NCBI GenBank assembly: GCA_027574665.1
Contig: CM050650.1
Location: forward strand, 52,745,304-52,809,303
Direction of reading: 5' to 3'
Source: Rhynochetos jubatus
Lineage: Eukaryota > Chordata > Aves > Eurypygiformes > Rhynochetidae
DNA length: 64,000 nt
This document shows, in pieces, positions 28,401 through 40,400 of this stretch. A model generated the notes under the pieces. The model was not told the origin of the DNA. It saw only the letters and a program-made list of their open reading frames with translations, and did no database searches. The position numbers and the translations under genes are program-made. The stretch's first letter is position 1. Every line of letters starts with the position of its first letter.

Positions 28401-31400
28401 ATTTATGAACAGATTTTATGGAGGTTTGTAACTTGGCCAAGTTTTGGTTGTTTATAGCAGCAGTAAGAGACAACTATGGCACAAAGGAAGACCTAATGAT
28501 AAATTTTAATTTCTTGTTCTATTAAATTTAATCATTAGATTTTCCCATGGGTTGTATGCAGTTGGAAGAATAAAAACCACCCTTCACATGCAATGCAAAA
28601 GCTGTTAACATGGGAAACTGGTTCTTTCAAACTTCTGAACTATTTATTTTTTAACTTTACAGAAAAAAACCTACAAGTATTCATTGTGAATTAACACTAC
28701 AAGCAAGTCTGGATGACTTACAACTGGCAGTTAAAAGGAAATGGAGTTTTAGAATGAAAAGTGTCACACAGCTTAAAGTACTGACATTCAGCATTTAAGC
28801 TATTTTACTGCTACCATGTAAATCTGTTGCTGACAGTTTTCATCAAAGCGGGCATAAAACTTGGACTGGGTCCTACAAACACCATGCAAGTTTTACACAT
28901 TTGCTAGTTGCTGTACTAAATCTAATTAGACTGCTCACACAAGTGGCTTACTGGAGGCCTAGATTTCACTTATGTATTGGGTACCAATTCAGGATAGCTG
29001 ATGGTATCAGATACATCCCTGAATACAAAGCTTCCTCTCTTTATCAATCTACTGTTACTGTACTCAAAACATAAGGGAATTACGGTTCTCAAAGCACTTG
29101 ACCATCACAAAGGTTCTTGCCTACTAAAAACACAAAGGACAAAACTTGACAACATCATTAATGAAGACATTGGCTACTTCTGAAAACTGTGATAATGTGC
29201 TGGGTTTGGCTGGGACAGTTAATTTTCTTCACAGTAGCTAAAATGGGGCTCTGTTTCAGATTTGTGCTGAAAGCAGTGCTGATAACACAGGGACGTTTTA
29301 GGCTCACACAGAGTCAAGGCCTTTTCTGCTCCTCACACCACCCCACCAGCAAGTACGCTGTAGGTGCACAAGAAGTTGGGAGAGGACACAGCCAGGACAG
29401 CTGACCCTAACTGACCAGATGGGTATCCCATACCATTTGATGTCATGCTCAGCACATAGAGCTGGGGGAAGAAGGAGGAGGAAGGGGAGGACATCTGGAA
29501 TGATGGTGTTTTGTCTTCCCAAGTAACTGTTATTGCATGTGACAGTGTTGTAAGGGTGGTATTCTCAGTAAATGCCACAGCTCAAGACCAAGACCGAAGT
29601 ACACTCTTTACCTACTGAAACATTTGTTTTTATCTAGAAAAAAAAAAGAGAAGTAACTGTCAAGAGAGCTGCTTGGGTATAGTAAGACTTGACACTATCA
29701 AAACACACAGACTACCAAGGAACTTAGGCTTAACTTTCAGGAAAAAAAGAGCCACCTCAGACAGCATTCCCACTCAGAAATCACGTGTTGTTGCAACTGC
29801 TCAAAATTTGCTTCCATTTCATAAAGATATCTAGTCCACGGTATCATCTCGCAGTGACCAACTAATAAGGGGACAAATAAAGAAAGGTAGGTGCAGACAG
29901 TCTTTCTGGGACACAAATACACTGTGTTGTTCCAAAGCATAGGTCTAATAGCAAGAAACATAGAACTCTGACACAGAGGGCAAAGAAACCTCTCAGTCTG
30001 ATGTGATACAGTGTTAGACAGGAAGCCCTAAGCCTTGATAAAGCAACTCTCCAGAACATGAACCTACATAATCTTACCAGAACCCGAAGAGATGATGATC
30101 TTACATGCCTGTTGATCTCATCTACCCACTGATGGCAAATGGAACTTGGAGATATTATCAGAGTTGCTCCTGTGGAAACTGGTTTCATTGCCACCAGACA
30201 ATGGGGACAGTAGAAGGGCTTGATCTTCAGGTTTTCTTCTTTGTAGTTGACACATTCTGCGTGCTGCCATAAATGACATTTCAGGCACTGCACTCGAGCT
30301 TTATAGTCAGCCAACCCAAGCTCACCGCAGATGCATTCAAAACGATAATCAGAGGTATTAAATGGAAATACAGAACTGGTATGTTGTACACTACTGCCAG
30401 CATGTTCTTGGGAACGTGAGGACTGGTCCTTTGGAACTTCCTGCTGGATATCAGCTATAGTTTTAGAAACATCAAAATCAGGATGACTGCTCGCATCACT
30501 GGAGACAAGGAGGCTGCCATACAGATCAGGAGACTCTTGGACCACAGCTTTCTGCTGAACATTCTCCTCTTCTACAGAGTTCTCATGCTCTGCTTCAGAT
30601 CTCCTATTATTTTTGCTAGTTGTACAATAATCATGTTCTTCCATGGTGATATCCACCCGTAAAGGGCTTTTAAGGACATTTTCAGAAGTGACATCACTAT
30701 TTCTTGATTCTTTGGTTTGAGTTTTAGCATCAACCAACTGCTTCTTCTGCATGCTTTCTGAAGTCCTTGCTATCTACAAAGTAAAATTAACCAGAATGTC
30801 AGACTTCCTTCTCACTTTATTTTCTTTTGGATCGTTTAAACACATCAAGACATAGATATTAAGATTTTACGTAATTTTCAAGTTTGAGGTTGTGGTGAAT
30901 ATTTACCAGTGTTTAAAAGACTACTTCACAGCAAAAACAATACATCTGCCAGCCACCACAGCACTATTTTAAAAGATTTAAGACAAATGCAGTTAATATT
31001 TTAGCCCCAAGTTTGATCTACTTAAGATTTTGCTTCTTTGTTCATGAATGTCAAAGCAAATGGTGTAGTTTTCTTCACTTTTATCAATAAGCCAGTGCCA
31101 CTGAACTACTGCACACAGACTACACAGCTAAGAGTAGCACACAATTGGTAGAAATAAGATCTGCCTCTGCAACATTCCTTGAATTAACTATGGCTCTATG
31201 TTTTACCTGCTCTTTGGTTCTTTCTCGCCTCTTCTGTTCCTTGTAATTCTTCCCCAGCTTGAAAGACCCAGCCAGACCATGTCCTTTGACTTGCTCTACT
31301 ACTTGTTCTGCAATTAGTTTTTCTAGAGTTCTTTTGAGAAGCCGTCTATTTCTCTGTATGTCATACCTATATATAGCACTGATGTATTTAAATATTGCAA

Positions 31401-34400
31401 TGATGGATGCTCCTTTCTTCACATTCATTTCCTTTACAGCTGCCAATATCATCACTCGTAAGCCTACGTGCAGAATTAAAGCAAACTAAATTAGAGGTTA
31501 TATAGAATGAAAGTTACCTCAAAGAATGCATAAAGAGAACTTTAAGTATCTAAAAAAAAAAAAAAGAGACAGGCAGCAGTTATGACTGTTTTACTTGAGG
31601 TAGTCCTCCAAATCCCTATTTTTCAGTGACTAAGGCAATATTGTGTAGCAACAGAAATCACTAATTTTTCTTACTGAAGCTAGTAAGAAGTCGTATTTCA
31701 GTTAAGTGCAAAGCCTCTTAAAATTTAGTTACATGGAGCTCAGTAGCACAGAGATCTGAGTTGGTAACTTAAGTGTAGATCACTCGTTTGTAGCATGCAA
31801 TACTACATCACAGTGCTCAGCAAAAGAATCATTTCATTTTGCAGAAGGGAAGAGTAGCCTTGAATTCTTAGAGGCCAATATAAGATTTATGCCAAGAGCA
31901 AAATGTATTATAAAGTCATCAGAAATACTTACTGGGATACTGTATTTTTTCCTTCAATTTAAGCTCCATTTCCTTTGGTTTTTTCTTTTTATTTTCTTCT
32001 GAAGGTTGAGGTGGAACAAAGAAGTTCACAAGCTTACCCTAATGCACACAATGTTAAATAGTTATTAGCTCATGTCTCATTACAGTAATTCTGAACTTAA
32101 CCAATCTTTTGACATTTGAAAAATAAGCATGAGCTACTGATGTGTGCTCTGATCTAACATATTTGTTCAGATAGCTCATTTTTAATATACAGTGATACTC
32201 CATTCAGTTCAGCTTCTTGGCAAATGATGTCAGCACCATACACTGAGAACAGAGGGAGCAGCTCTGCCAGCCACTGGGGTTCTCTGCTACGTCAGAATTG
32301 AGTTACAGCTATGGATTCCTGCAAGTGATTGAGGTTACTGATGGGGGGAGGAAAATGCACATTTAATATATAGCTAGAAACACAAAAGGCGGTAAGCAAT
32401 ACAGATTGAAAAGCCCTAGTTACTTGTATAACAAGTTTCTGCTTTTAGGGACTGCCTCCCCCAGAATTACTCTATTATTAGTGATTCAGGAGGAGTGATT
32501 TAATTCAAGAGGTATACTCAAGAACTGGGATATAAAAAAAAAAAGATCTCAATGGCAGAATAAATGCAGTGTCAATATTTCTATGACTGTTTTATAGCTG
32601 TATTCATTGACACTTGACTGTAGGACTGGGGGCCTACAAGGAAACTGGGGGGGTACTTTTTACAAGGACCTGTAGTGAGAGGACAAGGGGTAACAGGTTT
32701 AAATTGAAAGCGGGGAAATTAGATTGGGTATCAGGAAGAAATTCACAGAGAGGGTGGTGAGGCACTGGAACAGGTTGCCCAGAGAAGCTGTGGATGCCCT
32801 GTCCCTGGCAGTGTTCAAGACCAGGCTAGATGAGGCTTTGAGCAACCTGGTCTAGTGGAGGGTGTCCCTGCCCATGGCAGGGGGTTGGAACTGGATGGTC
32901 TTTAAGGTCCCTTCCAACCCAAACCATTCTACGATTTTATGCCCTGAACACTTGCTTGCTTCACAGAGTTCTTAAACAGTAACTACTGTGAAACTCCAGG
33001 CACTTTGAGCCCTACCATGAGTTAAAACATTTGGAGTAATTCCAACACTGGCTTACACAAGCCAGGAGTCGTCCAGAAAGTCTCTTTTGGAATAAAGCAC
33101 TTCTGTTTGGGTTTGCCAGGACATCATACAAAGACATTTTATATGACAAGGGGCCTTCTGGATGAGTGGAACAGTGCCTTCTAATCACAGGCAATGTCAT
33201 GTAATTCTTTTCATACAGATCCCAAAATGTTATCTACGATGTTTATACCAGCGACTCATGAAAGAGTTTCATGCTCTGGCTCTCCAAAAGTTATGGTTTC
33301 TCACTATTGTCACCAGTTGATGTCCAGATGCTTTAGTGCTAATACTCCCTTCTTCACACTCCTTGGTGCTGACCCACTGATATATTTAAGAATCATCTTA
33401 TTCTCTCTTTGAGAATTAGGTCTTTTTTACTGGTAAAATTACAAGCAGGCAGGAGATCAATGGAACTGGCTGCCATGAATTCTAAAGGATGGAACCCACA
33501 AAAGTGCTAAGAGTTTTCTTAGGCATAAAAGGTTCTCTCCCTTCAGAGAGAATTTTTGGGTTTAGAGAATGTGCTAAGTTTTCACAGGATACATGATGTG
33601 GAAAGTGAAAAGATCAAAACCTGTTGCTAAATAAGCCCGTTTATTATATGAAATAGAGGGGGAGCAGAAATCTTTATTCACTGAGGTTAAATTGTCCCTT
33701 TTTTAGCACAGAATTTCTATCTAATGGATATTTGATAGTCATCAATACAATTAAGTGAATAGGAGAGTGATTTCCAACACACAAATTACATATTCATATA
33801 CTCCTGGAGTGCATGTAAACTACCAACAGCTTACTAACAGCACAGCTCCCTGCTAACACCTTTCAACAATGGCAAACTATCCGTTGCTACTCATGCAAAC
33901 CATTGCATTATTTATGCCCCCAAGTATCACATTCTACGAAGCAAAACACACTTTCACTGTACTTTAATCCATCTTTAAATCTGGACTTCTAAAACACAGA
34001 AAACATATCTCAAGAGAAGTGCATTTCCATTAATCTTGAAAAGTATTTTCTTTGTACTAAATCTCATCCTGGTTTTCTTACCTCAGGTAATGTCAGATCA
34101 TCTTCTTTAATGTCTGGTCGGGTATGATTCAGAATAAGAGCCAACACTTCTACTGTTTTTCCAAGACCCATTTCATCTGCCAAGATACCTCCAGGCCACT
34201 GGGGTCCAGCAATCGGATATTCACGGATAATACTAAAATTCAAGTACATACCCAAATCAAAGTCGGTAACTGCAGAATGGTGTGATAGAGAAGCATGTGT
34301 TCAGGGAGACACAGAGCATAGCTTCAGCGAGGCAAACTTCACAAGATGAGGCAATATCTTTTATTAGATAAACTGAGATTAACAAAGCCTAGCAAGATTT

Positions 34401-37400
34401 TTGGGTGTACAAACCTGACCAAGACAAATATATATGCCCGAAGTGCTTGGATATTTTCCCCTCCCAACAGGCATTGCCTTGCTAACTTTAACATATCACA
34501 ACATTAGTCTCCAAAAAAATTGAAACATAATTATATTCACATGTATTAAATATCTGAAAGTTAAAAAGCAAACTAGCAATCAAAATGTTCTATTCTAACC
34601 AAATTAAAGTGAAACAGAATTGGTAATGCAATACCCATAAAGCATTACACTGCCACATTTCTTCAAATTTTATAAACAGTGGACCAGAAGGTTGAAGCCT
34701 CCAATGCTCTAATTTGAAAAACTGTTCATCTTAAAAACACAAATTTCCATTAAAATTAAAAAAAATTCACAACTTGACAAATTATATCTTCAAATTGAGA
34801 TTTACGTATTTACCTGTGCAATATATACTCATTTGCCTTTTTTTCCCCCCAAATTCAAAATATCACTTTTCTAATTCTTTAGTTGCTAACTGAAAAACTG
34901 GTGTTATGGATTATTTTATATCCTCCAGGAAAAAGCTGCCAATAAGGTTTTCTCCAAGTATGACCTTGAGGTGTTCTCAGAAAGAGATAATTGTAAAAAC
35001 ATACCAGCCAGTAAACGGATTATAGTAGATTTTCACGCCATCCAGAGTGATGACCTCCCGCCATAAGAAGTGCAGCACGTTTTCTACGGAGAAAGAGCTG
35101 ATGTTACTATTATGGGGTTTCTCTATAAAGAGCACACTGCTTAGAATTGCTCAGCCTTACTGTGACAAAACAAGAGACAAAAACCAGACAGCTACCTCCA
35201 TCGTGCTTCACGATCAGCAAGATCCATCAACTGCTGTTCAGCAAAGTTTAGCTTATCATTTAGAGTACTACCCAAACAGCAGCTTTCATAAAAATAGTAA
35301 TTAAATGATTAGCAAAGCTTCTCAAACAGCAAAAAAATATTACTGCTGACAATACAATGCCACTTGCCTCAACTGTGCAAGTTTCCAGACCCATATACTT
35401 GCCACTGCCTGGAGTGCTTGTGAGGTTCTCTCGGTGAAGCATCCAGTTCACAGCCTCACTTTGGTACGGCCTCAGAACAGGAATTAATGCAGGATGCTGC
35501 ACATCCTCTCTCAGCGACTGGATATCCTGCTGATGGGTGTGCCTTACAAAGTCATAAAGCTCTTCAGTATTTTGTCGCTCTAGTTCCAAGTCAGATTCTT
35601 CCTCATCTTCCTCCAGCTCATCTGCATACACAAATTCAAGACACACATTATCAACCAACTTTGGTCAACATTTCAGTAGATTTTGCTGCAACATATTTGG
35701 TTAACACATGCGAGCAAAGTCAAGCAAAACATCATTTAAATTTATGTCATGACTGTACCTGACAGCCAGCAGCAGCAGGAAAAATTGAGCACTACCTCCC
35801 TGAAAGTTAAAATTAACATGTTGCGGTGATCACAGAGATATTCATAAACACCAAATTTTTCCTTTAGAATTTTTGGGATAGAATGGCCAGATCTTATTTA
35901 ATACAGACCTTCCACTAAACATTTCCAACTGATACAGAACCACAAATAACTCACATTTCAGATTTAAATGTTAACATGGGTCGATGATCTTGTAGAAAGG
36001 GGAAGAACACAGTGGGTTGTCAAAGATTTGTACATTTTTCATGGAATAAAGCCTTTCTTGATGAAATAGCATATTTAAAAAACCCAGGAGATTCTCTTCA
36101 GTGAGCTTCCATGTTAATTTTGAATTACCGTCTGGATAAAAAAACCTGAAGCAGTAGGACAACATAAAATTCTCACCACTGGCACCACTGTCAAAATTTA
36201 AACAAGGTATACTTTAGAAATTAAAATCCCACCTCCAGTGAAGTATGCACCCCCTAAGACAGAAGGTCTACCTTTCTCTTCTACCTTCGCAGAAAGAAGG
36301 CCCTGTGCTCAAACTTTTTTCTCATAACTTGGGATTTAAGCAATGTAAAACAAAAATTCATGAAAAACTCAAGGGTCAGTATTTTGGGAAACTGACAGAA
36401 GATGAGGGAACAAAAGACTTAAAGTACAAGTTTTAACAGGATTTTAGGGCTCAAATTAAAAACATTGGTACCAGGAAAACAGCTGTACAACTCCACAGTT
36501 CAAACAAAGAGACTAACCCTAGTACTGGAAAGAAAGACACCTTGCAGAATTTTTCTCAAAGAAAAGGTTTTCAGCACAAAGTGACCTTAAGGTATATTTA
36601 TCAGTATACTCTACTTTTAAAAAGAAAACAGCTAAAGGCAGGCACAATTAAATCAAATCAAACCGTAATTAAGGTGCCTCGGGCTAACAAAGCAGAGATT
36701 TACCTGGCACAAACACCAGAGAGCTTAATCTTAAACTAAGGTTTGGGGGCTGCTATTAGGACACTTTCACTTAAAGTAAAATCTTTCTCATTCAAATGAA
36801 TGGTGAAGAATGGTTTCCAAAACAATCGGCAGTAAATGACAGGCCTAAGTAGGGCAGCCAGCAGTGACCTCCCGTAATCCTTTTAAGTCAATGGAACAAG
36901 TCCAGCGCTTCACAAGGAAGGAGAGTATTACGAAAGACATCAAGGCTCTACAAATTCATGGAAACTGCACATACAAAGACTGTAATGTAAAGAAGGCAAC
37001 CAAAGTGAAAATGTGGGGTTACTAATGATCCAGCCAAATAAAAAGCATCAAGCAGAGCATGCAACTCTATATACTACAAAAAAATCGTTCCAAAGGATCC
37101 TCTCACACATATTCCTCACTTCATGGAAAGAATAAAAATTAGAGTGATTGCAGAGTATAACTTTGATCAATAAAGTTGATTTATAATGGCAAATACCAAC
37201 ATACATGCTAAAATAAGTTTTCAAATCTCACAGTTCAGACCATCATAAATTAACTTCTCTATAAACTAGGTCTCTCCAGAATTTTACAGTAGAGCAAAGA
37301 CTACAATATAAAGTGCTTTTTCATACAACTGAATATGTTTTGCCCATACCTTTCTTGCTTTGTTCACTTTCAAAGATTTTTTTTTTTTTTTCGCCTGATT

Positions 37401-40400
37401 AAATGGTTCTATGTACCACAGGGATATTTAAAAGGATGCTAAAGAAGTTTACCTCTCTCTGTTATTGTATTATTATATTAAACAGTGAATATTTAATTAT
37501 GCTTTCAACCATTTCAAAATGTAATTCAATTACATAGCTGTCACCTTAGTATTTTTTACCTCCTCGAAACAGATGGTATTGTACTATCTAAAAATTCAGT
37601 TTCCATCATATGTCTCATAATCAAGTATTCTACTTAACTCCTTCAATGACTTAAGTTCTGTTATTGCATCTGCAGTACAATAGCTTTCTGCTTCATCTGC
37701 CGGGCAGTTTCCAGATTGCTGTATAAGAATATCTACATCAATGAAAAAAGTAATCTTTCTCTCCTTTATTCTAGATTAACTGAAAACTTGCTGCTTCACA
37801 TTCAGTACTAAAAATGCTATACGAAGACCAAAAAAACCCTCCTCTTTGTACAACGATTTTATTCTTAAGAAAACGGAAGGAAAATGGTACATGCTACTGC
37901 TATCATACTACAGTTCCATAACACTATGGGAAAATAAACTCTGAAACATTTACCATTCACTAAAACAAGTAACAATTAAACAGACATTTTAGTCTTTTTA
38001 GAAAAATTTTAAGACGATGGCTTTCTTTCATATTAAGAAAGCAGCTAGCTAGATCTATAAGTGATCTATACCTGTGTGTTCACAGAAGCAGTGAGAAGCA
38101 ACAAGTAACATACAGGAGATACAATATACAAGCTGCTAAAAAAAGTTATTTATTAAAGCAAAGAAATCTCTAAATGAATTTATCAAAAGTGATTAGCACT
38201 ACAATTAATGTTCAAAACTCAAACTTCTGCATTTTAAATATTTTGTCACTCTTGGGAGATTCATTAATGCTTCTGTCCTATGCTTGCCATAACTTGAGAT
38301 GGAAATCCAAACTCTCAAAACCATCTAGGAGGACATTAACAAGATAAGTAAATTGGGGAAAGCAAATATATAAAAATGAAACATAGGCATAGAGAGGTCT
38401 TGTCCCTTATTTGTGTGAGTCCTTGTCTGCAACTCTATCAACACAAAAAAATTGCTCATCAATAGGGAGAACAAGAAGCCTCATCCTGGAACCTTGTTGT
38501 GCAGTTAATTTTAGACAGATATTGACAAGTGTTAAAACACACACATGCAGTTTTGCAAAGATTTCAATTAATTCTGTTTAAACACAAGTGAAATTCAGAC
38601 ATAGAATATGTTACTAGAAATGGAAATCAATTTATACCTAAAAAGAATGCATTCATCAGTGTAGAATCGAGGCTATATTATTTTATGCTACATCAGAAAG
38701 TAAATGGCTTAAAAGCTGTCAGAAAATGCAACTGGTTTCACAATATGTAACTGCCTGGGGTCTTCCCTCCTAAATATTTTCCATTTCTGTGACATGATTT
38801 ATTTCTGAATTTGGAGCATAGCATAATGCACACCACTATGGACTTACATAGCAGTTTATTCATAGAACAGTTTGGGTTGGAAAGGACCTTAAAGATCATC
38901 TAGTTCCAACCCCCTGCCCTGGGCATGGACACCCTCCACTAGACCAGGTTGCTCACAGCCTCATCCAGCCTTGATATAAAAATGCCTAGATTATAGGCCT
39001 CGAACAGGCCTGAATCATAGGCCTTGAGCCAAAGTTGACTTCTGAGTGAATCTCCTGGCCAGCATCATATCAGTAAGGGAAGTGACTGTGGGAGTACCTG
39101 CTGATCATAGGTGGAATGTGTATGCTCATTTGCAGAGGATGAAGCTTAGATAAAATATAATCATTCAAAGGATGAAACATCTATTTAGACACAGACTACC
39201 AAGGCCATACAGCCAGATGTCCAGCCTTGTCTGAGCCAAACCGATATAGATGCCCCTTTTGGATTCCATTGCCCTGGGCCCTGGCCAGGCCTCGGGTGGA
39301 ATACAATGGAAGGGGGGGAACGTCAGATGTCTCCGCACGTGAAGTCCCAAAGATTTTTTATTCAACTGTATAAAAGCTGGACCCTCTCAGAGCGACTTTG
39401 GAGATCCTCACCTACAAGTGGACACACTGCGTAGGATTTCCCAATTGCCGGGACAGGTTCTCCAAATCCTCACTGCAACTGGGGCTCCCCAGCTGATGTG
39501 AGGATCTGGATAATGGTAAAGTATTAGGGCAATTGGTGATGTATCTTTCTTAATCACTATTAGTAACTTTATGTAGTAATGATAGATGTGTTACCTTGCT
39601 CATGCTGTCTGCTGTTTTAGACTGCAGCAAATAAGTTTCTCTTTTCAACTTTAACTTGGTGTCTGTGTTCTTTGTCAACCCCGTCAATTAGCAAAACAAG
39701 CCTGGCCTTGAACATTTCCAGGGATGGGGCATCCACAGCTTCTCTGGGCAACCTGTTCCAGTACCTCACCACCCCCTTCATGAAGAATCTTCCTTACATC
39801 TAATCTAAATGTCCCTGCTTTCAATTTAAACCCGTTAGCCCTTGTCCTGTCACTACAGGCCCTTGTAAAAAGCACCCGCCCGCCCCCCCCCCCCCCCCCC
39901 CCCCCCAGCTTCCTTGTAGCCCCCTTCAGGTACTGGAAGGCTGCAATAAGGTCTCCCCAGAGCCTTCCCTTCTCCAGGCTGAACAACCCCAATTCTCTCA
40001 GCTTGTCCCCATAGGAGAGGTGCTCCAACCCTCTGAGCATTTTCGTGGCCTCCTCTGGACTCGTTCCAACTTGTAATGATCCTGTTTTGTTCTCTAATAG
40101 TTTCAGGACAATTCTTTACCTTTGATTTGGTTTGACTAACACTGAACACTAATGTACTTACTGAGCTATACATGCACCTACTGAACTATAGCCCTAGTTG
40201 CAGCAGTTAGCAAAGAGGCCGTCAATTTCTTCTAATGTTACAGGCCCAATGTTCTTGTTCTCTGTGTTAGGCTGACAAGCCAAAGTGTCAAAGGCTAACT
40301 CTTAGAATAATATAGCAGTCAAGATGTCTTTCTGTGCTAAGTTATTTAGAGAGCATTCTGTTTTGCACTATTTGCTGTTTTTGATAATATTCTGGTGCGC

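Larger units (their letters stand above)
38861..40070 (-). mobile_element. CR1 LINE 3' fragment split by a solo LTR
   Basis: The CR1 runs 38861-38971 and resumes at 39699-40070. The break falls inside ...CATCCAGCCTGGCCTTGAA..., which is continuous in the other copies. The second half extends into ORF2 (reverse complement of GAGGCCACGAAAATGCTCAG). Its poly-G tract has grown to a run of 24 C on the plus strand (39883-39906). Confidence 0.93.

Noticed and set aside
35364..35368. Use of the GC-AG donor as the main end of exon c3
   Set aside because: It would shift the frame into exon c4; the only acceptor found requires the GT four bases downstream.
39684..40173. Glycine-run open frames on the minus strand
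   Set aside because: They arise from the C24 tract inside a CR1 fragment.
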